A DNA stretch of 64,000 nucleotides, from positions 307-64,306 of the forward strand of contig NZ_JH767525.1 of assembly GCF_000281085.1 (NCBI RefSeq), in the 5' to 3' direction. How positions within the stretch are numbered: the first letter of the stretch is position 1; each line of letters starts with the position of its first letter. The DNA is from Catenovulum agarivorans YM01 (GTDB lineage: Bacteria; Pseudomonadota; Gammaproteobacteria; Enterobacterales; Alteromonadaceae). Below the pieces are notes generated by a model that did no database searches, was not told the DNA's origin, and saw only the letters and a list, made by a program, of their open reading frames with translations. The position numbers and the translations under genes were made by a program. This document shows, piece by piece, positions 8,734-20,171 of this stretch.

Positions 8734-9069
8734 ATGAGTGAACTTGTATTTAATCAGCAAGCTATTGCTGTAGACAAACATGGATATTTACAAAACTATT
8801 TAGACTGGAGTGAAGCGCTCGCCCCTGTGTTAGCAGAGCAAGAAAATATTGAGTTAACTGAGTCTCACTGGGAAGTGATTTGGTTTGTGCGTAACTTCTA
8901 TTTGGAGTTTAAAACCAGCCCTGCAATTCGGATTTTGGTGAAAGCAATTGGGCAAAAGTTAGGTAAAGACAAAGGTAACAGTCCGTATTTATACAAGTTA
9001 TTTCCCAAAGGCCCAGCTAAACAAGCAACAAAAATAGCGGGTTTACCAAAACCCGCTAAATGCATCTAA
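8734..9069 (+). CDS. tusE: TusE/DsrC-family sulfur carrier
   Basis: 111 residues. The penultimate Cys110 (PAKCI end) is the sulfur-accepting residue of TusE/DsrC proteins, and [16 protein letters not shown] is the family signature. It hands sulfur to MnmA for tRNA thiolation. It starts 8 bases after tusB; in E. coli tusE is unlinked, so this is the fused order found in other gammaproteobacteria. Its last codons overlap a terminator acting on the opposite strand. Confidence 0.95.
   Translation: MSELVFNQQAIAVDKHGYLQNYLDWSEALAPVLAEQENIELTESHWEVIWFVRNFYLEFKTSPAIRILVKAIGQKLGKDKGNSPYLYKLFPKGPAKQATKIAGLPKPAKCI
9030..9058 (-). terminator. Terminator of the ftsK-serS operon embedded in the tusE 3' end
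   Basis: A perfect 10-bp stem (TAGCGGGTTT / AAACCCGCTA, 9035-9044 with 9049-9058). On the minus strand it is followed by five T. It therefore best serves transcripts coming from serS and the 45-residue membrane protein, and may also slow plus-strand tus transcripts. Confidence 0.75.
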
Positions 9070-9087
9070 TCATCACAAAGGGTAGTT

Positions 9088-9225
9088 TTAGCCCTTAGCT
9101 GATTTCCATGTTAGGTAAGCGTCAAAAGCCAGTACTAACACAGAGCCAAATATGGCGATAATAAGCAACCAATAGACTGCTTTTAAAAACAATTTAACCG
9201 GTGATGGTTGTGATCTTTTCGCCAT
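9088..9225 (-). CDS. Small single-span membrane protein downstream of serS
   Basis: A 45-residue ORF from ATG 9225 to TAA 9088-9090. A GGAG Shine-Dalgarno lies about 7 bases upstream. The N terminus is basic (MAKRSQPSPVK), followed by one hydrophobic segment (about residues 18-34, WLLIIAIFGSVLVLAF), then a short polar tail with WKSAKG. It starts 18 bases after the serS stop and ends just before the operon terminator, so it is very likely the last gene of this operon. The family is not recognised. Confidence 0.75.
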   Translation of the reverse strand: MAKRSQPSPVKLFLKAVYWLLIIAIFGSVLVLAFDAYLTWKSAKG

Positions 9226-9243
9226 ATCAACTCCAATACAAAA

Positions 9244-10554
<1,311 letters not shown>

Positions 10555-10929
10555 TTAAAATTTAATCCCGACTAATTTACTGCCTATCCAAGCAGCAAAC
10601 AGACAAACAAAAACGTTTAATAATATATTCAGACTCGCTTTAATCCACGCCCCTTGCTGTAATAACAACAAGGTGTCCATAGAAAATGTTGAGAAGGTAG
10701 TTAACGCCCCTAAAAAGCCAATACCAATAAATGTACGCCAAGGAATTAATTGCACATATCCTTGAGCGATTAAGGTATACAAAAAGCCAATTATCAGCGA
10801 GCCCAAAACATTGACCAACAGTGTACCAAAAGGAAACTCTTTACCAAACCAGATTAACGCTTGTTGTGAAAGAAAATATCTTAAACACGCGCCCAAAGCG
10901 CCACCAATGGCAATAAACACATAAGTCAC
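10555..10929 (-). CDS. crcB: Fluoride channel CrcB/FluC
   Basis: 124 residues with four hydrophobic segments. Family signatures GGALGACLRYFL (9-20), GTLLVNVLGSLIIGF and GFLGALTTFSTFSMDT are present. It forms dual-topology dimers that expel fluoride. It starts 2 bases after the rarA stop. No fluoride riboswitch precedes it, as it is internal to the operon. Confidence 0.93.
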   Translation of the reverse strand: MTYVFIAIGGALGACLRYFLSQQALIWFGKEFPFGTLLVNVLGSLIIGFLYTLIAQGYVQLIPWRTFIGIGFLGALTTFSTFSMDTLLLLQQGAWIKASLNILLNVFVCLFAAWIGSKLVGIKF

Positions 10930-10931
10930 GG

Positions 10932-12260
10932 TTATTCATACCTCTTATTTGTGCTTTGTTGGTCAAGATTGGCGAGGTAATCTAGTTTTTGTTGAATTTT
11001 ACTTTCAATGCCACGTTCGGTTGGAAAATAATATTGTGTATCTTTAATTTCTTCTGGCATATAACACTCACCCGCCGCGTATGCGTTGGCTTCGTTATGT
11101 GCGTATCTATATTCTGCGCCATGGCCAAGCGATTTATTAATTTGAGTTGGTGCGTTGCGCAAATGAAACGGCACATCAAAGCTAGGTAAATTTTCAGCAT
11201 CACGCAATGCCGCTTTAAACGCAGTATACACAGCATTACTTTTTGCAGCACATGCCAAGTAAACAGCCGCTTGAGCAATCGCCCTTTCACCTTCAGCTGG
11301 GCCTACGCGGGTATAACAGTCCCATGCATTTAAAGCAACCTGCATAGCTCTTGGGTCTGCATTGCCAATATCTTCAGAGGCAATAGCTAATAATCTACGT
11401 GCAACATATAAAGGATCAACACCCGATTTCAACATGCGTGCATACCAATACAAAGCACCATCTGGCGATGAACCACGAACAGATTTGTGAAAAGCTGAGA
11501 TCATGTCATAAAACAGATCGCCGCCTTTATCACCCGCAACCACTTTATGCTCTAACAGAGTTTGTACATGTTCATCGGAAATAACCCGCAGGCCGTTTTC
11601 ATCAGCTTCCGACATATCTGTGAGAATTTCTAACAAATTAAGCAGCTTACGTGCATCACCATCACTGTAGTCAACTAACGCATTTTGAATATCGGCTGGA
11701 ATTTCTAACGTGGCTGACTCACCACTATGTTGCGGACGATTTTTAACTTGAGCGATTAACTGCAATAAATCGTCTTTGTTGTGCTTTTTAAGTAGATAAA
11801 CACGTGCACGTGATAACAAAGCTCTGTTTAGTTCAAAACCTGGATTTTCGGTAGTTGCGCCAACAAAAATAACAGTGCCATCTTCGATATAAGGCAAAAA
11901 TGCATCTTGTTGTGATTTGTTGAATCTATGTACCTCATCGACAAACAAGACAGTTTTTTGTCCTTGCGCTTGGGCGACATTTTTTGCATTGTCGATGGCT
12001 TGGCGAATATCCTTTACACCAGAGGTAACAGCTGAGATACGTTCAATGTGTGCATTTGCGTATTGAGCAATTAATTCTGCGAGAGTGGTTTTGCCAGTAC
12101 CTGGCGGCCCCCACAAAATAAGTGAATGCACACGGCCAGACTTAATCGCTTTAAATAAGGGTTTATCTGGCCCTAGTATATGCGACTGACCAATGTACTG
12201 TTCAATAGTCTGCGCGCGCATACGCGCAGCTAAAGGTTTATTCAACTCATCAAATAACAT
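10932..12260 (-). CDS. rarA: Replication-associated recombination protein RarA (MgsA)
   Basis: 442-residue AAA+ ATPase related to clamp loaders. Walker [11 protein letters not shown] is near residue 51 and Walker [16 protein letters not shown] near residue 105. The C-terminal RarA domain ([25 protein letters not shown]) is intact. The protein acts at stalled replication forks. Sits between lolA and crcB. Confidence 0.96.
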   Translation of the reverse strand: MLFDELNKPLAARMRAQTIEQYIGQSHILGPDKPLFKAIKSGRVHSLILWGPPGTGKTTLAELIAQYANAHIERISAVTSGVKDIRQAIDNAKNVAQAQGQKTVLFVDEVHRFNKSQQDAFLPYIEDGTVIFVGATTENPGFELNRALLSRARVYLLKKHNKDDLLQLIAQVKNRPQHSGESATLEIPADIQNALVDYSDGDARKLLNLLEILTDMSEADENGLRVISDEHVQTLLEHKVVAGDKGGDLFYDMISAFHKSVRGSSPDGALYWYARMLKSGVDPLYVARRLLAIASEDIGNADPRAMQVALNAWDCYTRVGPAEGERAIAQAAVYLACAAKSNAVYTAFKAALRDAENLPSFDVPFHLRNAPTQINKSLGHGAEYRYAHNEANAYAAGECYMPEEIKDTQYYFPTERGIESKIQQKLDYLANLDQQSTNKRYE

Positions 12261-12282
12261 GGTTAAAAATTAGCTTAACTTG

Positions 12283-12909
12283 TTATCTTTGATCGTCTAC
12301 TTCAATGCCATCTTCAATGGCAAATTTGAAGTAGTTCGCTGCATAATCGCTGCTGTTACGTAGGTTAAATGCAGTAAATGAGTATTCGCTTAATTGGTTC
12401 TGTCTGTCTTTAATATTTAATGCTGTCACTTGGTCGGTTGCAGAAAAAGCTAAATCCACATAATCAATTTGCTGCTCTTGTGATTTAGCTTTGATTCGAT
12501 AAGTTTTATCTGTGACCTTAGATATTTCATACGCCTGCCATGCATCTGATGTTGGCTGTAATAATAATAAAATTGGGTTTGAATCAACTAAACTGATGTA
12601 GTTATAAATTGATACTTGCTCAACAAACGGGTCAAAAAACCACACGCTTTGGCCATCTGACACTAATAAATTTTCGTTCGGCTCATAAGTTTGCCAACGA
12701 AATTTATTTGGTTGAACTATATCAACTTGACCTTGCGTGGTTTGCACCACTTTACCTTGACTATCCGTCACTTTTTGCGAGAACTGCGCGCTAAACCCTG
12801 ATAAGGTTTGTAATTTTTGTTGTAATTCTTTTACTGCTTCGTTTGCTTGTAAACCACACGTCATCATCACTAACGACGCGCCTAAAACCATTTTTTTTAT
12901 AAACTGCAT
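12283..12909 (-). CDS. lolA: Outer-membrane lipoprotein carrier protein LolA
   Basis: 208 residues with a signal peptide (basic MQFIKK, hydrophobic core, cut near LQA-NE at residue 22). The protein shuttles lipoproteins from LolCDE to LolB across the periplasm. The sequence QLQ..FSAQFSQKV and the WFFDPFVEQVSIY segment are typical. It lies 3 bases after the ftsK stop. Confidence 0.95.
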   Translation of the reverse strand: MQFIKKMVLGASLVMMTCGLQANEAVKELQQKLQTLSGFSAQFSQKVTDSQGKVVQTTQGQVDIVQPNKFRWQTYEPNENLLVSDGQSVWFFDPFVEQVSIYNYISLVDSNPILLLLQPTSDAWQAYEISKVTDKTYRIKAKSQEQQIDYVDLAFSATDQVTALNIKDRQNQLSEYSFTAFNLRNSSDYAANYFKFAIEDGIEVDDQR

Positions 12910-12912
12910 ATA

Positions 12913-15669
12913 TTAATCATCCAATTTTGGTGGCGCTGCCGCCAATACTTCACGTGCCCCGTTGTGGCCTGCACTGGTTACGACCCCAGACATTTCCATT
13001 TGTTCCACAATGCGAGCCGCACGATTATAACCAATTCTAAATTTACGTTGTACGCTAGAAACCGATACTTTGCGAGTTTCGGTTACAAAAGCAACTGCTT
13101 CGTCGTATAAAGCATCAACCTCTTCACCCTCTGCCATTTCTGGCTGCTCACCTGGTAATAAAATTTCTTCTTCGCCACTTAATACTTCTTCAATATAATC
13201 TGGTTTACCACGCAGCTTCCACTCTGCAACAACCGCATGTACTTCGTGATCATCCACAAATGCACCGTGCGCACGAGTTGGGATATTTGTACCCGAAGGT
13301 TGATAAAGCATATCACCCATACCTAACAAACTTTCCGCACCTTGTTGGTCTAAAATCGTTCGAGAGTCAATTTTTGATGAAACCGATAAACCAATACGAG
13401 TTGGAATGTTTGCTTTAATTAAACCTGTAATAACATCAACTGACGGTCTTTGTGTCGCCAAAATTAAGTGAATACCAGCGGCACGTGCTTTTTGTGCAAT
13501 ACGTGCAATAAGTTCTTCAACTTTTTTACCGACAATCATCATCATGTCGGCAAATTCGTCAATCACCACAACTATACTCGGCAGTTTTTCAAGCTCAGGG
13601 GCACTTTCTGCCATGCTATCGCCCGGCTTCCATAATGGATCAGTTAATGGTGTGCCAGCTTCAATATTTTCTTCAACTTTGGCGTTAAAACCTTTGAGGT
13701 TACGCACCCCAACGGCAGCCATCAATTTATAACGACGTTCCATTTCACCTACACACCAACGTAGCGCGTTTGATGCATCTTTCATGTCGGTGACAACTTC
13801 ACACAATAAATGTGGAATGTCTTCGTAAATCGCAAGCTCCAACATTTTTGGATCTATCATTATCATGCGTAGCTCAGCCGGAGTCGCTTTATATAAAAAG
13901 CTTAAAATCATGGTATTTACCAATACCGACTTACCCGAGCCTGTAGTACCCGCCACTAATACATGCGGCATTTTCGCCAAATCAGCAATAACAGGTTTGC
14001 CCATAGTGTCGCAACCTAACACCATAGTTAGCGGTGATTTCGACTTTTCAAATGCATCCGTTTCAATTACTTCACTTAAGCGCACGGTTTCACGGTTTTT
14101 ATTCGGAAGTTCTAAGCCGATGAAAGGTTTACCAGGAATAACCTCAACCACACGCACAGAAGCTGTAGACAATGACCGCGCCAAATCTTTTGACAAGTTA
14201 GTAATGGCTGAAACTTTCACCCCAGGTGCCAAATCAAGCTCTAACATAGTAATAACCGGGCCTGGATAAACCCCAACTACGTCAGCTTTAATTTTGTATT
14301 CAAGCAATTTAGCTTCAACTAAACGTGCTACAGCATCCATTTGCTCTTGAGTAATTGGGTTTTCTTTTTTGTCTGCTCTGTCTAGCAAATCAAATGATGG
14401 TAAAGGTGTCAGTGGTGGACGAGCAGCCTCTTCCGCCGCTATTTTTTCTTGCTCTGCCATAAAATCAGCATAAGAAGTTTGATCAGACGACACACGAATA
14501 TGCGCTTTTTGCGGTTTATCTGCTACTTGAGCCTTGGCATCTGCTTGCTCTTCTGGCAAAGGTAATAAAGTTTGTAAGGTGTCTTCATCCATCTCAGCCA
14601 ATTCTTTAAATTCGCCGTGACTGAAATCGTCTGCTTGAATTTGCTCAAGACTTCCTAATTCTGGTTCTTTTCTTTCTGAGCTTGTTGAAGTTTCTGCTGC
14701 TAACTCTGGCGACTTGGCAACATCAGCAATTTTTGGCAATTCTAGTTTGTCTTCAGTTGAGGTATCTGACTCTTTGTTACCAAAAATGGAATCTAAACTA
14801 GGCATTAAACGTTTTTTAACTGTCTCGGTTTGCGGTTCAGCTTCTTCTTCGTCCAATTCAGAGTCTTGTGCAACTTTATCTTGTTGCCAAGGCAATTTAT
14901 TTGTGCCTAACAAACGGGTTTGCGGTTTATCAGAACTGTCTTCAAGCCCTTTAACACTGGTCGATTTCTCTTCAGTGATATTTAAGTCCGATTTAGCAAA
15001 GTCCGAATCATCAGAGTCTGCTTGTTGTCTTTTGGCTGCAAGCTTTTCTTTTAATTGATTAAATTGCTGCCATAACCAATCACCGGCAAAAATAACGTAC
15101 TCACCGGTTTTGTCGATTAAAAACAGCCAAGAAACACCAAATAACAAAGTAACACCGGTGCAGAAAAAGCACAGTAACAACAAGGTTGAGCCAACAAAAT
15201 TGAAATATGGCAGCATAGATTTACTGACGACATCACCTAACAAACCACCAGATGAATACACAAATACATCCGCAAAATTCATGCTAGACAGTGCTGTGGT
15301 TGAAACCAGCAATAAAACAAAACCTATAATACGCAATCCAAGCGCTAAAAAATCAACTTCAAAGAAATTCGGTTTCTTTTGAAATAACACCCAACCCAAA
15401 TAACTTACAGCCACTGGCACTAAATAAGCAACTGCGCCAAAAAAGAATAAAAGAATATCGGCAAGCCACGCGCCTATCGCGCCAGCCATATTGCGAACAG
15501 GCATATCGTAGCCAGATTGGCTCCAACTTGGGTCTAACGGGTCAAAAGAAACGAGTGCCAACATAAGATACAAAGCACAACAGCCACAGGCTAACAATCC
15601 AACTTCAAGAAGGCGTTGAATACCAGTTAACGATTTAGCTTGGGTGTTTTCGGTCAAAATCATACTCAC
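12913..15669 (-). CDS. ftsK: DNA translocase FtsK
   Basis: 918 residues. Four to five membrane spans lie within residues 1-200, followed by a Glu/Ser-rich linker (about 210-430). The RecA-like motor has Walker [11 protein letters not shown] and Walker [13 protein letters not shown]. The C-terminal gamma winged helix ([21 protein letters not shown]) reads KOPS. It coordinates division with chromosome segregation. First gene of the operon; the promoter must lie in the 78-102 bases shared with ald. The linker is much shorter than in E. coli FtsK (1329 residues). Confidence 0.97.
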   Translation of the reverse strand: MSMILTENTQAKSLTGIQRLLEVGLLACGCCALYLMLALVSFDPLDPSWSQSGYDMPVRNMAGAIGAWLADILLFFFGAVAYLVPVAVSYLGWVLFQKKPNFFEVDFLALGLRIIGFVLLLVSTTALSSMNFADVFVYSSGGLLGDVVSKSMLPYFNFVGSTLLLLCFFCTGVTLLFGVSWLFLIDKTGEYVIFAGDWLWQQFNQLKEKLAAKRQQADSDDSDFAKSDLNITEEKSTSVKGLEDSSDKPQTRLLGTNKLPWQQDKVAQDSELDEEEAEPQTETVKKRLMPSLDSIFGNKESDTSTEDKLELPKIADVAKSPELAAETSTSSERKEPELGSLEQIQADDFSHGEFKELAEMDEDTLQTLLPLPEEQADAKAQVADKPQKAHIRVSSDQTSYADFMAEQEKIAAEEAARPPLTPLPSFDLLDRADKKENPITQEQMDAVARLVEAKLLEYKIKADVVGVYPGPVITMLELDLAPGVKVSAITNLSKDLARSLSTASVRVVEVIPGKPFIGLELPNKNRETVRLSEVIETDAFEKSKSPLTMVLGCDTMGKPVIADLAKMPHVLVAGTTGSGKSVLVNTMILSFLYKATPAELRMIMIDPKMLELAIYEDIPHLLCEVVTDMKDASNALRWCVGEMERRYKLMAAVGVRNLKGFNAKVEENIEAGTPLTDPLWKPGDSMAESAPELEKLPSIVVVIDEFADMMMIVGKKVEELIARIAQKARAAGIHLILATQRPSVDVITGLIKANIPTRIGLSVSSKIDSRTILDQQGAESLLGMGDMLYQPSGTNIPTRAHGAFVDDHEVHAVVAEWKLRGKPDYIEEVLSGEEEILLPGEQPEMAEGEEVDALYDEAVAFVTETRKVSVSSVQRKFRIGYNRAARIVEQMEMSGVVTSAGHNGAREVLAAAPPKLDD

Positions 15670-15771
15670 CTGTTATAGTTATTTCCGCGTGTCATTCTAA
15701 CGTGATTTAACATCTTAATAAATTATTACCTATACTGAATAGAGACAGTGTTGGCAAATGAGCAGCTTAAT

Positions 15772-16839
15772 ATGAATATTGGTGTGATAAAAGAAATAAA
15801 AGTTCATGAATATCGCGTTGGCTTAACCCCAGACAGTGTTGCCGAATTGGTAAAAAACAACCATTGGGTATGGGTGGAATCTGGTGCAGGTTTAGGCGCA
15901 AATTTTACCGACCAAATGTATCAACAAGCAGGCGCTATTGTTGGCACTAAACAACAGGTGTTTGAGCACGCCAATTTAATTGTAAAAGTAAAAGAACCTT
16001 TATTAGAAGAAGTTGGCTTTTTTAAACCTGAACACGTGTTATTTACCTATTTACATTTAGCGGCTGATAAAAAACTCACCCAAGCATTAGCCGCTACAGG
16101 GGCAACTTTTATAGCTTACGAAACAGTGACCAATGAATTAGGCCAACTGCCGCTATTGCAACCTATGTCACAAATTGCTGGGCGATTAGCCACCCAAGTA
16201 GGCGCACAATCTTTATTAAAATCGCAAGGTGGTAAAGGTAAATTATTGGGAGGACTACCTGGGGTGCCCCCTGCACATGTAGTGGTTATCGGTGCTGGTA
16301 ATGTTGGAAAACAAGCAGCGCTAATTGCCATGGGCATGCAAGCAAAAGTAACCATGCTCGATACCAATATCGACCGGCTCGACCAACTAAAAAACAAATA
16401 TGCTGGTAATTTAGATTGTGTAATCGCCTCAGAAAACACCATTAAAGCCGCGGTACTAGAAGCAGATTTAGTGATAGGTGCAGTATTAGTTACCGGCGCT
16501 AGCTCACCAAAACTTGTGAAAAAAGACTGGTTAAGCCAAATGGAAAAACACTCTGTGTTGGTGGATGTAGCAATTGACCAAGGAGGCTGTTTCGAAACAT
16601 CGCGACCAACAACGCACAGCGAGCCAACTTATGAAGTTGATGGCATAGTGCATTATTGCGTCACCAATATGCCAGGTGCAGTGCCTGTTACCTCAACTAT
16701 AGCTTTAAATAATGCCACCCTGCCCTATGTAAAACGTATCGCTGAACTAGGTTTAGAAAAAGCTTTGGCTGAAGATGTGGGGTTAAATAATGGAGTGAAT
16801 ATTTTACATGGAAAGGTTGTTTATAAGGGGTTGATATAA
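15772..16839 (+). CDS. ald: Alanine dehydrogenase
   Basis: NAD-dependent oxidative deamination of L-alanine to pyruvate and ammonia. The Rossmann motif VIGAGNVGKQAA (about residue 170) and the family start MNIGVIKEIKVHEYRVGLTP are present. Start ATG 15772 gives 355 residues and aligns with the family N terminus; GTG 15748 would add eight unsupported residues. Divergent from ftsK, so they share a control region. A hairpin overlapping the stop may end transcription. Confidence 0.94.
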   Translation: MNIGVIKEIKVHEYRVGLTPDSVAELVKNNHWVWVESGAGLGANFTDQMYQQAGAIVGTKQQVFEHANLIVKVKEPLLEEVGFFKPEHVLFTYLHLAADKKLTQALAATGATFIAYETVTNELGQLPLLQPMSQIAGRLATQVGAQSLLKSQGGKGKLLGGLPGVPPAHVVVIGAGNVGKQAALIAMGMQAKVTMLDTNIDRLDQLKNKYAGNLDCVIASENTIKAAVLEADLVIGAVLVTGASSPKLVKKDWLSQMEKHSVLVDVAIDQGGCFETSRPTTHSEPTYEVDGIVHYCVTNMPGAVPVTSTIALNNATLPYVKRIAELGLEKALAEDVGLNNGVNILHGKVVYKGLI

Positions 16840-16846
16840 CCCCTTA
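16824..16846. terminator. Hairpin over the ald stop
   Basis: A perfect 9-bp stem TAAGGGGTT / AACCCCTTA with loop GATAT. No T-run follows on either strand, so it may be a weak or Rho-assisted end between the convergent ald and sulfotransferase genes. Confidence 0.35.
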
Positions 16847-16876
16847 CTCATCTGACTTATTCATCTACTTAGTTAA

Positions 16877-17665
16877 TTAGCTAGAAAAGCGTTTACCGCG
16901 CTTACGCTTAAACTCTCTCACTTTCAAAAAGCCATGAAGTTTTAGTGACAGCCTCTTAAAAACTGAAATTGTTTCTGGATAACGGCTTTTGGAAAAATCT
17001 GGCTCGACACCATCCAGAATAGATTCCCAACTGTCGTCATTTTCATAACCACAATCAATTAAATCTGGGGTCATTGAGCCATGGCGCAATGTTTGACCTT
17101 TAATACGTTGTAAATTCTTTTTCCATAAGCCGATGCTTGCTGGGCTTATTGGGCGAAGTCCTTTTAAAGCTTTTGATGAACCTTCAGATACTTTGGCATG
17201 TAAATGGTAGTCAGTGAAATCGTGCAATTTTTCTAACCAAGGGAAACGTTGCATTATTTGTTGCTGCACTGCGTTTGGATCAGAAACAAAATCTTCGTAG
17301 CGAATTTCTAAAAAGTTATTGAAATTACGCAACGCCTTACCGTGTGCATGTAAATCACGCCATAGCGTTAAATTTGAGTAATACTTGGACATGTCTTTCC
17401 CGTGACGACTACAAATCGAATCACGCGGATCACGCAACAAATAAATCACGTAAAAATCGGGTGTTTGATCAAGTATTTGCGACATGTAATAAGTGTCTTT
17501 TGGTCTTTTACTAATCAACACATCACCATCATTCCCATCAGTTAAATGGAAACGAATTTCGTGATCGTATTTTTTATCAACTTTAAAGCAAGTCACCATT
17601 GCCTCGTGCAATAAAGTTGTGCCGGTACGAGGTGAGCAAGCTACGATATGAATTTGTTTAAACAT
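16877..17665 (-). CDS. Sulfotransferase family protein
   Basis: 262 residues. The PAPS 5'-phosphosulfate loop CSPRTGTTLLHEA lies at residues 10-22, and the 3'-phosphate motif YLLRDPRDSICSRHGKDMS at about 98-116. It transfers sulfate from PAPS to a sugar or other acceptor. No membrane segment, so probably cytosolic. It is transcribed alone towards ald, but it borders the exopolysaccharide locus, where a second sulfotransferase is encoded at 27148. Substrate is unknown; a sulfated polysaccharide is the natural guess. Confidence 0.8.
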   Translation of the reverse strand: MFKQIHIVACSPRTGTTLLHEAMVTCFKVDKKYDHEIRFHLTDGNDGDVLISKRPKDTYYMSQILDQTPDFYVIYLLRDPRDSICSRHGKDMSKYYSNLTLWRDLHAHGKALRNFNNFLEIRYEDFVSDPNAVQQQIMQRFPWLEKLHDFTDYHLHAKVSEGSSKALKGLRPISPASIGLWKKNLQRIKGQTLRHGSMTPDLIDCGYENDDSWESILDGVEPDFSKSRYPETISVFKRLSLKLHGFLKVREFKRKRGKRFSS

Positions 17666-17810
17666 GCAGTTTGTAGATATTAGAATTTAAAACAAAGGTC
17701 AATGATAACACATTATGATTGAATACAATTAAACATTGAAAGGCGAAATACTATTTACACGCACAGCCAATCAACTTATGCTCTGTTTATCTTTGGCGTT
17801 TATTCATTGG

Positions 17811-18227
17811 ATGATCATGCAAAAAGAAATACGCAACGAAGAAGCAATAAAAACCTTATTGGACAAAATGCCCGATAAAGTGGCAAATTCCTTCGACGAG
17901 TTACAGCTATCGCACCTTTATACTGCAATTGGTACACGAAGCTGGGGCAATCACTCGTTAGATTGTCGCGGTACCTTCAAAATACCACTCATACCTAAAC
18001 GATATTACTTTGTCTTACTTTTTGGCCAAAACAGACGGGATTTATCTCGCAGTGAGCGTAGTATCTCTGCGCTGGGTGTCACAGCTGCAATCAGCGCATT
18101 TGTCCTGTTTAGCTTGCTCCTAGGGGTATTAGGGTTATACCTAATTAAATCTGCACTTGGCATTAATATTTTTGACAACTATTCGTTTGGTATATGGAGC
18201 TGGTTTAAAGAGTTAATGCAAAAATAA
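17811..18227 (+). CDS. Unknown membrane protein before the EPS operon
   Basis: No family recognised. The frame is open from TTG 17736; ATG 17811 or 17817 are likelier starts because the N-terminal extension has no ribosome binding site. The visible features are a soluble N-terminal helix region (IRNEEAIKTLLDKMPDKV), a conserved-looking SLDCRGTFKIPLIPKRYYF stretch, the basic NRRDLSRSER, then one strong membrane span (ISAFVLFSLLLGVLGLYLI) and an aromatic C terminus. Divergent from the sulfotransferase and upstream of the EpsL operon. It may be a small inner-membrane protein with a cytoplasmic N terminus. Confidence 0.55.
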   Translation: MIMQKEIRNEEAIKTLLDKMPDKVANSFDELQLSHLYTAIGTRSWGNHSLDCRGTFKIPLIPKRYYFVLLFGQNRRDLSRSERSISALGVTAAISAFVLFSLLLGVLGLYLIKSALGINIFDNYSFGIWSWFKELMQK

Positions 18228-18257
18228 CTATAAAGCAAAAGGTGATAAAACATACAG

Positions 18258-18273
18258 TGGCATATAATTTGCT
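18258..18273 (+). promoter_or_regulatory. sigma54 (-24/-12) promoter of the EpsL/EPS export operon
   Basis: TGGCATATAATTTGCT has GG at 18259-18260 and GC at 18271-18272, with exactly 10 bases between them, the invariant RpoN geometry. The predicted start is near 18284, which gives a leader of about 110 nt before the EpsL-like gene. A near-identical element precedes the PEP-CTERM/lasso operon. Confidence 0.7.
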
Positions 18274-18394
18274 CAATTTTTAACTAAAGTTACCAAAAAA
18301 TGTTTTGGTTAATTTTAGTGCAATAAAAAGTCAAAGTTTGTGCTCTATAGTGGGAAAAGATTCAACGCATTGATGTTAGAGTGACACTTAAATA

Positions 18395-19576
18395 ATGGAT
18401 TGTTTTGTGGAAGAAATTAAGCGTGTAAAACCATCTTATTTATTGCTGCTGTTTGTTTCAATGCAAGCACACGCAACTAATGGTTTAACAATTGATGTTT
18501 ATTCATCAATTGCGCATGACAACAACGTACTCAGACAAAACTCTCAAACTAGCGATACTCTACTCACACTATCACCCAATTTGGCGCTAACAGGTAAAAG
18601 CGGTAAACACACTTATCAAGTCAGTTACAAAGGCGATTACCACAAATTTAACCAAAACAGTCAATTAAACCAAAACCAACATAAAACCCAATTAATAGCC
18701 AACTTAGATTTAACCGCAAAGTTCACGGCTAATATTGAGTTAGGCTATGAGCAAATCACCGAAGAGCCAGGTACAACAAGTGCTTCTACAGAGCTACTTA
18801 CTCAATTTAATACGCTCAACAAAAGCACAGGCAAAATTGATTTGCACTATGGCAATAAAGACAGTATTGGTCAAATCGTTGTTGCCTACGAATACAACAA
18901 TTACAACTACACTAATAATCTGCAGGATTATCGAGACTTTGATGCCAACAAATTAACCGGCACATTTTTTTATCGGTTAGCACCAAAAACAAGAATGTTA
19001 TTTCAAACAAGTTTGGCAAAACTTGATTACCTAGATCAAGTTGCAGCAAACGATACAACTTATAACCAGTCTAGTGACCTCAACCTCTATTTAACGGGGG
19101 TAGAATGGGCTGCATCAGCGAAAACCACCGGAATATTTAAACTTGGTTATTTTTCCAAAGACCATGTAGATAAAAATTTTACTGACATTAATGGCCTATC
19201 GTATTTTCTTGATGTTATCTGGCAGCCGAATAGTTATAGCAAAATGACCTTATCAGCAGAGCGCTCTACCCAAGAGTCAGCTCAATTAGCAGATGCAGCA
19301 GCGTACGTATCAACTGGCGCAAGCATAAAACTGCAACACAAGCTAACCAGCAAAATATCTGTTTTAGGTCACTACCGCATCAATAACGACAACTTAATTA
19401 CAAGTCAAGGTAGAAGTGACAAGCGGCAATTATACAAACTTAGTGTTAATCATTCGTTAGCAAACTGGCTAGAAGTTAGCTTAGGTTATGCAAAACAAAC
19501 ACGAGGCTCTGAATCGATTTTTTACCAATACTCAGCAGGGATTACCGAGCTAGGTATAAAAATCGAAATCGATTAA
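18395..19576 (+). CDS. EpsL-like outer-membrane beta-barrel protein of EPS operon
   Basis: 393 residues with a signal peptide (SYLLLLFVSMQAHA-TN, cut about residue 28). The rest alternates polar and aromatic residues in strands and ends with a C-terminal strand (SAGITELGIKIEID), typical of outer-membrane barrels. The pattern DNNVLRQNSQTSDTLLTLSP near the mature N terminus fits the EpsL/PEP-CTERM-associated barrel family found at the start of EPS loci. Probably the outer-membrane exit partner of the small Wza-like protein encoded next. ATG 18395 has a weak ribosome site; GTG 18410 is an alternative. Confidence 0.75.
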   Translation: MDCFVEEIKRVKPSYLLLLFVSMQAHATNGLTIDVYSSIAHDNNVLRQNSQTSDTLLTLSPNLALTGKSGKHTYQVSYKGDYHKFNQNSQLNQNQHKTQLIANLDLTAKFTANIELGYEQITEEPGTTSASTELLTQFNTLNKSTGKIDLHYGNKDSIGQIVVAYEYNNYNYTNNLQDYRDFDANKLTGTFFYRLAPKTRMLFQTSLAKLDYLDQVAANDTTYNQSSDLNLYLTGVEWAASAKTTGIFKLGYFSKDHVDKNFTDINGLSYFLDVIWQPNSYSKMTLSAERSTQESAQLADAAAYVSTGASIKLQHKLTSKISVLGHYRINNDNLITSQGRSDKRQLYKLSVNHSLANWLEVSLGYAKQTRGSESIFYQYSAGITELGIKIEID

Positions 19577-19621
19577 TTGCAACAGATTAGCAGTTTAACT
19601 CACTAAAATGGCAGGGAAATA

Positions 19622-20161
19622 ATGAAAGTTACTCAACATATAATTAGTTTTGTTTTAATTGCATGCAGTGGCTTGTTGAGTTTTGCGCAAGCCGACCAAG
19701 TAAGTGATTATGTTTTGTCTGTTGACGATCAAATCAGTGTATTGGTCTTTAATGAACCAGAACTCAGCATTAAAGATACCAGAATATCCGCTAGTGGTTC
19801 GATAAAGCTACCACTGATTGGACAAATAAATGCCAATGGGCTCACGGTCAAACAACTAGAAAACCAAATACATACAGAGCTACTAAAAGGTTACTTAAAA
19901 AAGCCTGACGTCACGATCACAATTACCGAATATCGCCCCTTTTATATCAATGGAGAAGTTAAAAAACCGGGAAGCTACCCGTTTCGTAAAGACCTAACTG
20001 TTGAAAAAGCCATAACACTCGCAGGGGGGTTCACAGAACGCGCTTCAAAAAGCGCTGTATCACTTGTAGGCGAAAATAACAGTCGGCAAATAAAATCAGT
20101 ACAACTTTCTGAAGCAGTGAAACCAGGTGATGTGATTACCGTAAGTGAAAGTTTTTTCTAA
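19622..20161 (+). CDS. Wza/EpsA-like polysaccharide export protein
   Basis: 179 residues. The signal peptide ends near FAQA-DQ (residue 24), with no lipobox at the cut. The Poly_export domain (YVLSVDDQISVLVFNEPELS) is followed by one SLBB domain (YINGEVKKPGSYPFRKDLTVEKAITLAGGF). It lacks the C-terminal membrane helix of Wza, as do short XrtA/EPS-type export proteins that pair with a separate barrel. AGGGAA precedes ATG 19622. Works in the periplasm between the Wzc-like protein and the EpsL-like barrel. Confidence 0.9.
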   Translation: MKVTQHIISFVLIACSGLLSFAQADQVSDYVLSVDDQISVLVFNEPELSIKDTRISASGSIKLPLIGQINANGLTVKQLENQIHTELLKGYLKKPDVTITITEYRPFYINGEVKKPGSYPFRKDLTVEKAITLAGGFTERASKSAVSLVGENNSRQIKSVQLSEAVKPGDVITVSESFF

Positions 20162-20171
20162 GGGGTACTTT

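Noticed and set aside
10555-10931. Fluoride riboswitch for crcB
   Set aside because: Only 2 bases separate rarA and crcB, so there is no room for one.
13865-14269. Plus-strand 134-codon ORF
   Set aside because: Shadow of ftsK on the other strand.
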